A stretch of DNA of 64,000 nucleotides from Alteribacillus sp041949975 (GCF_041949975.1 NZ_JBHFQG010000021.1:7037-71036), one strand, 5' to 3'; positions 1 through 9,446 are shown, numbered from the stretch's first letter. Notes: generated by a model not told the origin, from the sequence alone. Translations and numbers: made by a program.

Positions 1-156
1 TCACTCCACCTTTAATATAAAATAGCCGGGTTAAAGATATTGTTATTTTCTAATGATAAAGAAAGAAAGCAATCAAAAGAGACACCAATGGTCAGCTACC
101 TTATATTCCCTATTTGTTACAATGATAAACAACGATTTTTTTAGGAGGAAAGAAAA

Positions 157-915
157 ATGGACCATATTATATTGACGGGTGCTTCCCATGGGATTGGGCG
201 TGCTGCTGCGGAGCATTTTTTAAACAATGACATCGTGCATTTATATACGTTGTCGCGTTCGAAAGATGAGGGGTTATTAGAAAAAGCCAGGCAAACGGGG
301 GCTTCGCTTGATCATTTTTCCTGTGATTTGACCGATCGAGGTCAAGTCGAGGCGATTCTTCCGGTTATTTTTCAAAACATTAACCAGGAAACGGTTTCTT
401 CACTTACTTTAATTAATAATGCCGGTACGGTGCAGCCTGTCTCCCCTGCTGAAAAATGGGATCCGGCAGACGCGGAATCGGCTGTGCAGCTGAACTTGCT
501 TGCCCCCATGATTTTATCATCTATTTTCGTAAAAGAAACTGAATCATTCGAGGCTCCAAAAACCGTATTAAATATATCTTCCGGAGCTGCTCACTCTCCG
601 ATGCACGGCTGGAGTGTGTATTGCACAACAAAAGCCGGGTTGGAGATGTTTACCCATACGTGCGCGCTGGAGCAAAAACAAAGCAGCACCTCCCCGGTTC
701 GTTTTCTCTCCTTTGCTCCAGGCATTGTTGACACCCCGATGCAGGAAAACATCCGCTCTGTTTCTGAAGAAGATTTTAAAGAGGTTGAAAGCTTCCAGGA
801 CTACAAAGAAAAAGGAAAGCTTCTATCTCCGGAATCGGTCGCGGAAAAAATGGACAAGTTACTATTTAAACAATCCTTTGAAAACGGCGCTTCCATTGAT
901 GCACAACAACTGTAA
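157..915 (+). CDS. yueD: Short-chain dehydrogenase, YueD-like (benzil/sepiapterin-type reductase)
   Basis: A 252-residue cytosolic NADPH-dependent oxidoreductase of the short-chain dehydrogenase family. The N-terminus shows the nucleotide-binding pattern TGASHGIG (residues 7-14), followed by the LINNAG motif and the catalytic Ser plus YCTTK (Tyr-x3-Lys). Length and motif order match Bacillus YueD, a benzil reductase; the natural substrate is unknown. An AGGAGGA ribosome binding site lies 8 bases before the ATG. The gene stands alone, with a hairpin terminator just downstream. The family call is firm; substrate specificity is inferred only from overall resemblance to YueD. Confidence 0.88.
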   Translation: MDHIILTGASHGIGRAAAEHFLNNDIVHLYTLSRSKDEGLLEKARQTGASLDHFSCDLTDRGQVEAILPVIFQNINQETVSSLTLINNAGTVQPVSPAEKWDPADAESAVQLNLLAPMILSSIFVKETESFEAPKTVLNISSGAAHSPMHGWSVYCTTKAGLEMFTHTCALEQKQSSTSPVRFLSFAPGIVDTPMQENIRSVSEEDFKEVESFQDYKEKGKLLSPESVAEKMDKLLFKQSFENGASIDAQQL

Positions 916-931
916 AATACACTTTTTTAAA

Positions 932-960
932 ACATCCGGTCAGAAAGCCGGATGTTTTTT
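932..960 (+). terminator. Rho-independent terminator after the YueD-like gene
   Basis: Perfect 8-bp stem ACATCCGG / CCGGATGT with an 8-nt loop followed by a T run, starting 17 bases after the stop codon. Confidence 0.85.
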
Positions 961-972
961 CTCGTAAATTCG

Positions 973-1028
973 TTGACATTCAAATGATCATTTGAGTAAT
1001 ATGATGGTATATTCAAATATTCGTTTGA
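973..1028 (+). promoter_or_regulatory. cadA promoter with two ArsR/CadC-type operators
   Basis: TTGACA (973-978) and TAATAT (997-1002) are 18 bp apart. The spacer holds a perfect 16-bp palindrome, TCAAATGATCATTTGA (980-995). A second related site, TCAAATAT/TCGTTTGA, lies at 1013-1028 just after the -10 box. TCAAA-n6-TTTGA dyads of this type are bound by metal-sensing ArsR/SmtB-family repressors (CadC, CzrA). No ArsR gene is adjacent, so the repressor would have to be encoded elsewhere. Confidence 0.75.
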
Positions 1029-1058
1029 TTGTTCGTTGCAGAAATGGAGGTGGGCTTT

Positions 1059-3164
1059 GTGCCTGAAACTGATCAAAAACAGATTTACCGCATCGAAGGT
1101 TTGACCTGAGCAGGCTGCGCAGACACGTTTAAAAAAAACGTGGAGCACCTGGATGGTGTGAATCATGCCGATGTCAATTTTGGAGCTTCCAAACTGACAG
1201 TATTTGGAGATGCGTCGGTGGAAGAGCTGGAAAAAGCCGGCGCCTTCGAAAACATTTCCGTCCGCCATGAAAAAGACGACACTCCTGTTCATCAAGAGCC
1301 TTTTTTTAAAAAGTATTTTTCCTTAATGCTTTCTTTTCTGTTGCTGCTTACTGGGATTGCTTCTCATTTTTTACATGGAGAAAATAACCCTTTTACGATA
1401 CTGGCTTTTCTTTCTTCCATTATTGTTGGAGGACATTCGTTGTTCCGGACGGGACTTAATAACCTGTTTCGCCTCCAGTTTGATATGAAAACATTAATGA
1501 CGGTTGCTATAATTGGTGCGGTGCTAATCGGCGAATACGGAGAAGGTGCCGTGGTTGTGATCCTGTTTGCGATAAGTGAAGCGCTCGAACGGTTTTCAAT
1601 CGATAAAGCCCGCCAATCGATTACGTCTCTCATGGAAATCGCTCCAAACGAAGCGCTTATCCGGCGTGACGGGACCGAGCAAACCATCGCCGTTAGTGAT
1701 ATAGTAATCGGCGATACGCTGCTTGTGAAACCAGGCGAAAAAATTGCCATGGACGGTCGTATTGCAAAAGGCGTGTCGACGATTAACCAGGCAGCGATTA
1801 CCGGGGAATCCGTTCCCGTTGAAAAACAAGCCGGAAATGAAGTATACGCGGGAACCCTTAATGAAGAAGGATTTTTAGAAATTGAGGTCACAAAGCGTGC
1901 AGAAGATACGACGCTTGCGAAAATCATCCACCTTGTCGAAGAAGCTCAGGCGGAAAAAGCTCCTTCCCAAGCGTTCGTCGACCGTTTCGCAAAGTATTAC
2001 ACCCCTGCTATTATGGTGGTTGCTTTCCTGGTGGCTGTTGTTCCGCCCTTATTCTTCGGGGCAGCATGGAGCACCTGGGTGTATCAAGGGCTGGCCGTGC
2101 TTGTCGTCGGCTGTCCGTGTGCGCTCGTCATTTCGACCCCGGTTTCTGTCGTCACAGCGATTGGCAGTGCCGCCAGAAACGGCGTTCTTATTAAAGGCGG
2201 GGTTTTTTTAGAGGAAATGGGAGCGATACGAGCAATTGCGTTTGATAAAACGGGAACACTCACCTATGGAACTCCTGCTCTAACCGACATCAACTTTTTT
2301 ACCGACAATAAAGAAGAAACATTTTCGTACCTGGCTGCTTTGGAGCATTATTCCCAACATCCGCTGGCAGAAGCGATCACCAAAAAAGCGGCCCAGGAAA
2401 ATATTGATTACAAAAACGTAGACGACTTTCAATCGATCACTGGAAAAGGCATACAAGGACGCATCCACGGTACGATGTACTATGTGGGTAAACCTGCTTT
2501 GTTCCAGGATTCCTTACCAGCACATGCCGAACAGATCATCGCCGAATGGACGAATGCTGGTAAAACCGTAATGATGATGGGAACAAACGAGGAAATTTTA
2601 GGCGTGTTTGCAGTGGCGGATGAAATCCGCAGTTCGAGTCGTGCTGTTCTTCAGCGCCTGCACGAATTAGGAATAACAGATACGGTGGTGCTTACAGGAG
2701 ACAACGAACAAACCGCAGCAGCGATTGGAAAATTGGCCGGCGTCCAACACGTGCAATCCGACCTTTTGCCTCAAGACAAACTGAACTTCATTAAAAACAT
2801 GATGAAACGTAACCGAAAAGTGGCTATGGTTGGAGACGGGGTAAATGATGCCCCGGCCTTAGCCAATTCGACTGTTGGAATTGCAATGGGAGGCGCTGGC
2901 ACCGATACGGCCCTTGAAACCGCCGACATTGCTTTAATGGCAGACGATTTAGAAAAGCTTCCATTCACCGTAGAGCTAAGCCGCAAAGCGCTTAAGATCA
3001 TTAAGCAAAACATCGCTTTTTCCATTGGAATTAAGCTGCTGGCGTTGCTGCTTGTGATTCCAGGCTGGCTGACGTTATGGATTGCGATTTTTGCCGACAT
3101 GGGTGCTACGTTACTTGTTACCTTAAACGGGCTCCGGCTTTTAAAAACAAAAACGAAAGAATAA
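1059..3164 (+). CDS. cadA: CadA-type Zn/Cd/Pb-exporting P1B-ATPase with in-frame UGA (candidate selenoprotein)
   Basis: A 701-residue P-type ATPase that would pump soft divalent metals out across the cell membrane. It shows an N-terminal heavy-metal-associated (HMA) domain, membrane helices, the ion-binding CPC motif (C352-P-C354), the phosphorylation site DKTGT (D396), HP and GDGVNDAP. I chose GTG at 1059 because GGAGG sits 8 bases upstream and because only this start gives the whole HMA domain. Codon 17 (1107-1109) is TGA: the metal-binding loop reads GLT-U-AGC where CadA proteins have GFTCANC. The rest of the HMA domain (VNFGASKLTVFGD, EELEKAGAFENI) follows CadA closely without interruption. 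Read conventionally, the protein would start at an internal GTG at 1140 and lose half of the HMA domain. Selenocysteine is inferred. Confidence 0.85.
1107..1142 (+). promoter_or_regulatory. Candidate SECIS hairpin after the cadA UGA
   Basis: Fourteen bases after the UGA (1107-1109) a perfect 7-bp stem CACGTTT / AAACGTG (1124-1130 and 1136-1142) closes a 5-nt A loop, with possible extension by flanking UGC/GCA. The distance fits bacterial SECIS elements, but the loop lacks the usual apical G, so this is the least canonical of the set apart from the UGSC one. Confidence 0.5.
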
Positions 3165-3206
3165 GGCTATCCTTGGGTGGGTCCCACCTCATAGGATAGC
3201 CTTTTC
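3163..3206 (+). terminator. Terminator after cadA
   Basis: Long stem AAGGCTATCC ... GGATAGCCTT with an inner GGTGGG/CCCACC pairing, overlapping the stop codon and ending in TTTT. It may also serve the convergent chemotaxis gene. Confidence 0.85.
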
Positions 3207-3222
3207 CTGTAAGGATGAACAT

Positions 3223-5235
3223 TTAGCTTTCTTTTTTCAGCGTAAATTGATCAACGACCTCTTTTAGTTCTATTGCCATTTGGCTTAGTGATTGGGCTGA
3301 TGAATCAATCTCTTCCATGGCTGCGAGTTGTTCTTCTGACGCGGCCGCAACGTTTTGGGTGCTGGCTGATGTTTCTTCGGATATGCGTATCATTTCTCCA
3401 AACGCTGCAGAGATTTCCTGGCTGCTCGAAGACAATTGTTCGGATGCCGCTGCAATCTGTTCCATTTGCTGATTCACTTCTAGAGTGGAAGTGCGGATGT
3501 CTTCGAATTTTTCTTTCGATTCATTAACTACAGTCATACCATCCTCTACTTCTTTCGTTACATGATTGGCTGATTTGGAGGATTCCTCCATATCGGTTTG
3601 GATATCTCTTATAATATCAGCGATTTGACTGGAGGACTGCTGAGATTCCTCAGCGAGCTTTCTCACTTCGTCCGCCACGACTGCAAATCCTTTGCCATGC
3701 TCACCTGCTCTAGCTGCTTCAATGGCAGCATTCAAAGCGAGAAGGTTTGTCTGCTCGGCAATATCCGAAATGACATTTAAGATTTTTTCAATTTCTTTGG
3801 AACGCTCCCCTAATGCCTGGTTTACTTTATTCGATTGATTAACGGCTCCAAGAATCGACTGCATTTTGTTATAGGTGTTTTGAACGGACTGCCCGCCTTC
3901 TTTTGCTTTTTCCATCGTTTGAGTAGATGTTTCTGTAATTTCCGAAGCAGAAGAAGCCATTTGCTGAATACCGTCTGACATTTCTTCTAACGCTTGAACA
4001 TTTTCCTGTGCTTGCATTTTCTGCGTTTCGGCTCCGCTTGCAACCTTCTGGATGGACGTTGTTATATCTTCAGAGGAGGAACTGGACTGCTCTGCGCTTG
4101 CGGTTAATTGCTGGGACGAGGAACTAACTAATTCCGCATTTTGTTCGACCTGCTGAATGATGCCTTTTACATTTTTTGTCATGTTGTTAAAATGATCCGC
4201 TAATTCTCCGATTTCATCGCGCGTGTTTACGACGGTTTCATCTTCGGACAAATCACCCTGGGCAACCTGTTTTACTTTTTCTGTAATGATTTGAACCGGT
4301 CTGCTGATTTTCCGGGCTACCCATAAAGCCGTTAACACAATAAGCACTCCTGCAGCAGCGATAATAATCATCGAGTACAGCTGAATATTATCGGCCACGG
4401 TTAAAATATGATCCATCGGGGTTGCCAAATATAAGCCGTAGCCCGCAAGAGATACAGGGGCATGCGATAATACATATTTTTCTCCATTAAGATTTAGCTG
4501 GGACGAGCCAATAGACTCTTTTCCTACTTCAAACGCTGACACCCAATTTCCATTTAACCCAGAGTTCTCCACTGTTTCTCCAATAAGCTCTTTCTCCGGA
4601 TGCAGTTGAATAATGTTTTGTTTATCAATTAATATAGGTTCAGCTCCGTCTAGATTTTCATCTGTCATTTCTAAAAATTGGTCCACCAATGCTTCAAAGT
4701 TCACCGAAGCAGACATTACCCCAATGATTTGATCTTCTTCATTGGTTACAGGGGTGGCAATAACAACAATTCGGTTTCCGGTTGAATTGGAAGTGAGAAC
4801 ATCTGATATCGAATCCTCCCCTTCCATGCCGTTTTGAAAATAATCGCGGTCTGATAAATCCAGGGTATCAATATTTTCTTCTGACGTATGAGCGCGGACA
4901 ATGCCTGTAGGATCGGTGAAAACCACGGTTTCGTAAATATCACCTTGATCTTTTACATAATTCATGATCTCAAGCTGGCTGTCTAATTCTTTAGACATCA
5001 TATTTTCTGAATGAGCTGTTAACTTCATTTCATTTAGTCTTTTATCCAGCCATTGTTCTAAGCCGTCTGCTGTACTTAAAGAAATATTCTCCATGGCATC
5101 TCGTTCTTTTGCCACAATTTCATTACTGCTTAATTGATAAATAAACACAGATGAAATCATCATTGGAATAAGGCCGACTAGTAAAAAACTGAAGATTAAT
5201 TTTTTTCTAATCGTAAATTTTTTTCTTCTTTTCAT
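3223..5235 (-). CDS. Methyl-accepting chemotaxis protein
   Basis: A 670-residue membrane receptor that relays extracellular ligand information to CheA/CheW. Order of parts: basic N-terminus, membrane helix (about 12-32), a large extracellular sensor region of double-Cache type (about 35-285), a second membrane helix (about 292-312), a HAMP domain (ARKISRPVQIITEKV...), and a long coiled-coil signalling domain with the highly conserved tip EQTNLLALNAAIEAARAGE. The ATG at 5235 is preferred over an upstream GTG because AAAGGAGTGG lies directly before it. The ligand cannot be told from sequence; it stands alone, away from any che operon. Confidence 0.93.
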   Translation of the reverse strand: MKRRKKFTIRKKLIFSFLLVGLIPMMISSVFIYQLSSNEIVAKERDAMENISLSTADGLEQWLDKRLNEMKLTAHSENMMSKELDSQLEIMNYVKDQGDIYETVVFTDPTGIVRAHTSEENIDTLDLSDRDYFQNGMEGEDSISDVLTSNSTGNRIVVIATPVTNEEDQIIGVMSASVNFEALVDQFLEMTDENLDGAEPILIDKQNIIQLHPEKELIGETVENSGLNGNWVSAFEVGKESIGSSQLNLNGEKYVLSHAPVSLAGYGLYLATPMDHILTVADNIQLYSMIIIAAAGVLIVLTALWVARKISRPVQIITEKVKQVAQGDLSEDETVVNTRDEIGELADHFNNMTKNVKGIIQQVEQNAELVSSSSQQLTASAEQSSSSSEDITTSIQKVASGAETQKMQAQENVQALEEMSDGIQQMASSASEITETSTQTMEKAKEGGQSVQNTYNKMQSILGAVNQSNKVNQALGERSKEIEKILNVISDIAEQTNLLALNAAIEAARAGEHGKGFAVVADEVRKLAEESQQSSSQIADIIRDIQTDMEESSKSANHVTKEVEDGMTVVNESKEKFEDIRTSTLEVNQQMEQIAAASEQLSSSSQEISAAFGEMIRISEETSASTQNVAAASEEQLAAMEEIDSSAQSLSQMAIELKEVVDQFTLKKES

Positions 5236-5481
5236 TTTACCACTCCTTTTGACCACAACTTAAAGTATAACAAAAGTCATAGGTCTCAGTGGAGGGTAAC
5301 TTGTTCATTTGTTTATTTTTATTATAAAAGTCCTACGAGAAGTTTTGAAAAATTTACATGGTTTTTTTGCGGCGAAGCTAGTGCATCTTATTAACGAGGA
5401 AACATCCTCAGCAACTTTTTTTGCTTCCTTTAATACGCCTTGTGCTATTGAGGGAAAGCAGCTAACAGGAGATGATGATAC

Positions 5482-5685
5482 GTGGCACATCGGGAGGATA
5501 AAAACCGACAGGACCAGAAAAACCGTGAGCTGAACAATGCAAACCGGGAGCGAAACCAAAATCATCAGCGTGAGCTGCACATGGACAACATGAATACGGA
5601 ATTTGCCTGCGAATCAGAATTTCAAGATGATCTTGACAACCTGAATAACCGAGGCAACCGTGAAGAAGACTGCAGCGACTGCTAA
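5482..5685 (+). CDS. Small hydrophilic protein, unknown function
   Basis: 67 residues, starting at GTG with AGGAGAT 10 bases upstream. The sequence is very rich in Asn, Arg, Glu and Gln, has no membrane segment, and ends in a CSDC motif. A strong terminator follows directly, supporting real expression. I do not recognise a family; composition resembles small spore- or stress-associated Bacillus proteins, but that is only an impression. Confidence 0.55.
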   Translation: MAHREDKNRQDQKNRELNNANRERNQNHQRELHMDNMNTEFACESEFQDDLDNLNNRGNREEDCSDC

Positions 5686-5692
5686 ATCTCCT

Positions 5693-5728
5693 GGAGAGCT
5701 GTCCCTATTGGGATGGCTCTCTTTTTTA
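5693..5728 (+). terminator. Terminator after the 67-residue protein gene
   Basis: GGAGAGC-t-GTCCC ... GGGA-t-GGCTCTC stem with a TTTTTT tail. Confidence 0.85.
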
Positions 5729-5819
5729 GTTGGGTGTTGAAGGGATGGAAGTAAGGTGTTGAAGGCGAAGGGGTATGCTCAAGACGGCAAGCGTGGAATA
5801 AATTCCGCTATTTTCCTCA

Positions 5820-5965
5820 ATTCCTTTCCATTCGGCGTGTTTGCGGACATCTTGGACCTCTGTCAAGAAAGTGTACACCTAAATCTCGGAATCAGTGTCC
5901 GCGATCCCCTCTAATTCAGGCTTTGGAAATTTAGCGGAACCAGTTTCCGTTCCCTAACACGGTCT
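5820..5965. repeat. Foldback repeat locus (GTTCC-type arms), degenerate
   Basis: Contains TTGCGGACATCTTGGACC, GGAATCAGTGTCCGCG and GCGGAACCAGTTTCCGTTCC, members of the dispersed family best preserved at 24018-24212 and 45742-45920. No gene is visible between 5740 and 6228 other than this and the adjoining larger repeat. Confidence 0.5.
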
Positions 5966-5973
5966 TCTGAGAA

Positions 5974-6210
5974 GAACAAAAGCGCAAGCGCCCTGATCAG
6001 CCTCGACAGGTAAATGTTCTTCAGTCATGAAAGGCGCTCTTACTTCCACAGGATGTGGTGACTTTTGCGTTGCGAACACGATGTTCGCGATTCTAGCAAA
6101 AGTTCCTTAAACCGTCTTGGGCCTCCGAGAGGCTGGGCGCTGAAGCTAGGCGCGGATCAAACAATATGAAGATAGTTATCCAAAACTTGTAAAAACATAA
6201 TTTCCTAAAC
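5974..6210. repeat. Dispersed structured repeat, copy 1 (internally deleted)
   Basis: Starts GAACAAAAGCGCAAGCGCC, passes through GGGCGCTGAAGCTAG and ends ATAATTTCCTAAA. Almost the same sequence occurs at 28832-29144 and, truncated, at 52841-53022. This copy lacks about 80 bp present in the others, exactly between two internal copies of ACAGGATGTGSTGACTT. It contains a perfect hairpin, GCGAACA-CGA-TGTTCGC. Confidence 0.8.
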
Positions 6211-6228
6211 AAAAACAAAAGCACCCGA

Positions 6229-6480
6229 TTATTCGGATGCTTGGTAAAGGGCGTGACGTCTTAATTGTGATTCAGCTCTTGCGTAAATATTGCCGGCTTC
6301 CTCTTCAGAGATGTCAAATTCTTCGCTGGCTTTCTTTTCGACGAAAGTATCATTTTTTGCTTCGTCGTATTTTTCGCCCGCCTTCTTTAAAAGTTCATAC
6401 TCTTTTTCCATGAAGAGGTATACATCTCTTTCAAATTCTGGTAAGGATTGAAGGCCATTTCTCACGTTTGCGTCGCTCAT
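6229..6480 (-). CDS. Small acidic helical protein, unknown function
   Basis: 83 residues, soluble and predicted mostly helical, rich in Glu, Lys and Ala. AAGGGGG lies 7 bases before the ATG. The C-terminal half (ASEEFDISEEEAGNIYARAESQL) looks like a helix-turn-helix-like or sigma-region-like segment in which residues (DISEEEAGNIYARAE) might recognise DNA or RNA, but I see no named family. It is monocistronic and flanked by repeats. Confidence 0.65.
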   Translation of the reverse strand: MSDANVRNGLQSLPEFERDVYLFMEKEYELLKKAGEKYDEAKNDTFVEKKASEEFDISEEEAGNIYARAESQLRRHALYQASE

Positions 6481-6611
6481 ATGTAATCCCCCTTTTAATT
6501 ACATGATAGTATATTTTTTCGATAAAGCAAGTACGTTTTCTCTATTCATTTGATAGTAAAAGAAAAAATAATTCCTTTGTTCTCATTTTTTCTGTATAAT
6601 GAAAAAATTAT

Positions 6612-7367
6612 TCAATAAATCTGAGAGGGAATTTCTTTTTTTCGAAATAATGTTCCAAGCCCGGTTTGAAAATCAAGACGGCCGGCAAGGCGCAAAGCTT
6701 CCCAAAAGCTGACTTGATTAGCGGTAAGTACCGGCTTTTGAATGGCTTCTTCTAAATCTTCGAGCCATTCTGCTGAGTGCAGCGCCGTGTCTGGAATAAA
6801 AACGGCGTCTGCTTCTTGGGTGTCGCTTTCTTTTGCAAATTGAAGCACTTCTTGTTTTTCTAACGTTCCGACTTCAGCTGCTGTAATAATGCCTTTGCTT
6901 TCATATTGAAGGACTTCCATATCAAACGACTCTAATAGCTGTTTGAAAAGCAGGGCCACATCCAGCGGATAGGTTGCCGCTACCGCTATTTTTTTGGCTT
7001 CTATCGTTTTGGCGGCCCGCACAAATGCGAGAGCGGTCGTTGAAGCTGGCACGTTAAGGTGTTCTTCAAGCGTTTGGATTTGTTTTTTGATCCCGCCCAT
7101 CCCCAACACAAAACTTGCACTCGTCGACGTCCAGAGCACCGAATCAATCGGCTTTTCCTTTAGTTGTTCGGCTCCATCTTTTAAACGATTCACACTCCCC
7201 ATCTCGCTCAGCGCTTCTACCGTGTGGGCATCTACTAAAAAGTCAGTATGAATCAATTCCACGTCCACAGCCGGTTCGACCATGTTTCCTAAGCGAGGAT
7301 AATCATCTTCTGCAGCAAAGCCTGGATAAAGAAATCCGACGGTTATCTTTTCTTTAAGTTTTACCAT
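6612..7367 (-). CDS. Asp/Glu racemase / maleate isomerase superfamily protein lacking the catalytic cysteines
   Basis: 251 residues with the fold pattern of the aspartate/glutamate racemase, arylmalonate decarboxylase and maleate cis-trans isomerase superfamily: N-terminal GFLYPG, a Thr/Ser-rich loop W79-TSTSAS, a central NVPAST strand, and AEVGTLEK. The superfamily normally uses two cysteines, one in each lobe; here the corresponding positions read TSTS (80-83) and PDTA (192-195), with no Cys. GGAGGAG precedes the ATG. It is divergent from the fumarate-reductase-like gene at 7495, only 127 bp away, which suggests a shared C4-dicarboxylate context. Activity is uncertain. Confidence 0.75.
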   Translation of the reverse strand: MVKLKEKITVGFLYPGFAAEDDYPRLGNMVEPAVDVELIHTDFLVDAHTVEALSEMGSVNRLKDGAEQLKEKPIDSVLWTSTSASFVLGMGGIKKQIQTLEEHLNVPASTTALAFVRAAKTIEAKKIAVAATYPLDVALLFKQLLESFDMEVLQYESKGIITAAEVGTLEKQEVLQFAKESDTQEADAVFIPDTALHSAEWLEDLEEAIQKPVLTANQVSFWEALRLAGRLDFQTGLGTLFRKKEIPSQIY

Positions 7368-7494
7368 TCCAGTTTCTCCTCCATTTTCTCTTTTCTATCT
7401 AAAACCATTATTGACATTTATATGAAAACATGCAAGCTTAAAAATATGAATAGTAAAAATAGAGAAGAATATTGTAAAGGAAGCGTGTGCAACC

Positions 7495-9171
7495 ATGGAA
7501 TATAAAACAACAGACGTATTAGTCATCGGTTCTGGAGCTGCAGGGCTTTCTGCCGCTGTTTATGCCGCCCAAAAAGAGGCAGACGTCCTCGTTCTTGACA
7601 AAGGTGCTTTTGGGAAAAGCGGTTCGACCGTTGGAGCGGTTCAAATTGCCGGCATCGGCTCGTGGTCTGTTCCAGAAGATAGCGCCGAAGCTTATGAAAA
7701 GGATATATTTAAAAGCGGACGCGGCTTAAGCGAGCCTGCTTTGATTAAGGCATTAACAGCGGATATCGAAAAGCGGCTGCAAGATGTGCTGGAATGGGGA
7801 CTCAAGCTTGATCAAAATGAGGAAAAAGAAGTTGCCGTATCTTTAACATCTGGACATACGATCCCTCGTTCGATCAGCGCCAAAAAAGGAAAATCCGGCC
7901 TCGGTCTTTTGCAGGTTTTAACGAAAGCTGCCCGAAAAAAAGAATCCATTACCAGCTGGAGCGACGTGATCACGCTCGAGCTTCTTCAAATAAATGGCAG
8001 GGTGTGCGGAGCAGTGGTATATGATTTGCGAGAAAATAAACCGTATATCATACGAAGTAAAGCTGTTATTTTAGCGGCAGGAGGTATCGGGCAATTATAT
8101 TCGATGACAAGTAATCCGGTACAAGCCACGGGCGACGGTTTCTCATTAGGCCTTGGCGCCGGAGCCGCTCTTATCGATATGGAGCAGCTTCAATTTTATC
8201 CGGTCAGCCTGATGAAGCCGGATTCTCTCGCTGGATTGTGTATGAGCTTTTACCACCTTGGTAAGCTTTATAATGACAAAGGCGAGCGCTTTATGGAAGC
8301 TTATGAGCCGGAAACCCTGGAAGATACGACCCGGGACAAGCTTGCTATCGCGATTGGGAAAGAAATTGCAGCCGGGCGCGGCACTACTAACCGCAGTGTC
8401 TGGCTCGATGCTTCAGACCAATTAGAAGCGATTCAATTTTATTTTTCTCATGAATATAAATTATGTGTTGATCGCGGGGTGAACCTGGCTGCAGACCGAG
8501 CGGAAGTTGGTCCAGCTGCCCATTTTATAATGGGAGGAATTAGAATCAACAGTGATGCTGCATCAGAGGTTCCGGGATTATATGCAGCTGGTGAAACGTC
8601 CGGCGGCCTGCATGGCGGCAACCGTCTTGGCAACAATGCTCTATCGGAATGCCTTGTGTTTGGCGCAAGAGCAGGAGAAACGGCTGCAGATTTTTCTAAA
8701 GAAGCGAAGCTTGAAGAAGAGCGTGTGCTGCCGGAAACAGTGGAGCACCTGCTAGCAAAGCTTTCTGAGCCTAGCGAAGGAAACCTCCGTCCGCTTCATA
8801 TTAAAAATAAAATCCGCACCGTGATGGACAGCTATTTAAATGTGATACGAACGACAGAAGATTTAACTCAGGCAAAAAAAGAGCTTGAGGAGATTGCTGC
8901 TGATTTTGCGAACGTTTCTGTTACAAATCCTCATAACAGCTATTCTCGCGAAGTGCTGGATTATATTGAAGCTTTTCATATGATCCGTACCGCTCGTGCG
9001 ATTGCTGAAGCTGCCCAAACCAGAAAAGAAAGCAGAGGAGCACACTACAGAAGCGATTTTCCTGTTCAAAACCCGGAAGCCTGCCATACCATCGTTTCTT
9101 TTAACTACGGAGTGCTTCAAAGAACATCCGGCAGGGTGAAAGGAGAGGAAATGCCATGGAAGTCGAAATAA
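7495..9171 (+). CDS. FAD-dependent fumarate reductase/succinate dehydrogenase-like flavoprotein
   Basis: 558 residues. The N-terminal FAD motif is VLVIGSGAAGLSAAVYAA, followed by the Ser/Gly-rich flavin loop (GKSGSTVGAV), the capping domain, RSISAKKGKSGLGLLQ, and the typical C-terminal GGLHGGNRLGNNALSEC and ESRGAHYRSDFP signatures of the SdhA/FrdA/NadB family. The signature HPT of FrdA is replaced by QFYPV. It overlaps by 16 bp the following 2Fe-2S protein, so the two are probably translationally coupled subunits of one oxidoreductase. No membrane anchor subunit is adjacent, so a cytosolic complex is likely. Substrate unknown. Confidence 0.85.
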   Translation: MEYKTTDVLVIGSGAAGLSAAVYAAQKEADVLVLDKGAFGKSGSTVGAVQIAGIGSWSVPEDSAEAYEKDIFKSGRGLSEPALIKALTADIEKRLQDVLEWGLKLDQNEEKEVAVSLTSGHTIPRSISAKKGKSGLGLLQVLTKAARKKESITSWSDVITLELLQINGRVCGAVVYDLRENKPYIIRSKAVILAAGGIGQLYSMTSNPVQATGDGFSLGLGAGAALIDMEQLQFYPVSLMKPDSLAGLCMSFYHLGKLYNDKGERFMEAYEPETLEDTTRDKLAIAIGKEIAAGRGTTNRSVWLDASDQLEAIQFYFSHEYKLCVDRGVNLAADRAEVGPAAHFIMGGIRINSDAASEVPGLYAAGETSGGLHGGNRLGNNALSECLVFGARAGETAADFSKEAKLEEERVLPETVEHLLAKLSEPSEGNLRPLHIKNKIRTVMDSYLNVIRTTEDLTQAKKELEEIAADFANVSVTNPHNSYSREVLDYIEAFHMIRTARAIAEAAQTRKESRGAHYRSDFPVQNPEACHTIVSFNYGVLQRTSGRVKGEEMPWKSK

Positions 9172-9446
9172 AGCGGTCAGAAAGAGAGACTGCCTGCTAT
9201 GATATAGATTTTAAACCGGGGATGACTGTATTAGATGCTGTTGAAGAAATTTACAAAAATCATGACCCCACGATTGCATACCGTTACTCTTGCCGCACCG
9301 GTCTTTGCGCGACCTGTAATATGATGATAAACAACAGGCCGGGCTTAAGCTGTATGACCCTGGCGGAACCCGGTGAAAACGGCAAGCTGATGATTGCTCC
9401 AATGCCTCGCGGCGAAACGATTAAAGATCTTGTGAAGGAAATGTAG
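9156..9446 (+). CDS. 2Fe-2S ferredoxin-like subunit (truncated FrdB/SdhB type)
   Basis: 96 residues containing only the plant-type 2Fe-2S domain: YSCRTGLCATCNMMINNRPGLSC supplies CxxxxCxxC plus the distal Cys. The C-terminal 3Fe-4S/4Fe-4S domain found in true SdhB and FrdB proteins is absent. The start codon lies inside the end of the flavoprotein gene, preceded by AAGGAGAGG. It probably carries electrons to or from the flavoprotein. Confidence 0.82.
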   Translation: MEVEIKRSERETACYDIDFKPGMTVLDAVEEIYKNHDPTIAYRYSCRTGLCATCNMMINNRPGLSCMTLAEPGENGKLMIAPMPRGETIKDLVKEM

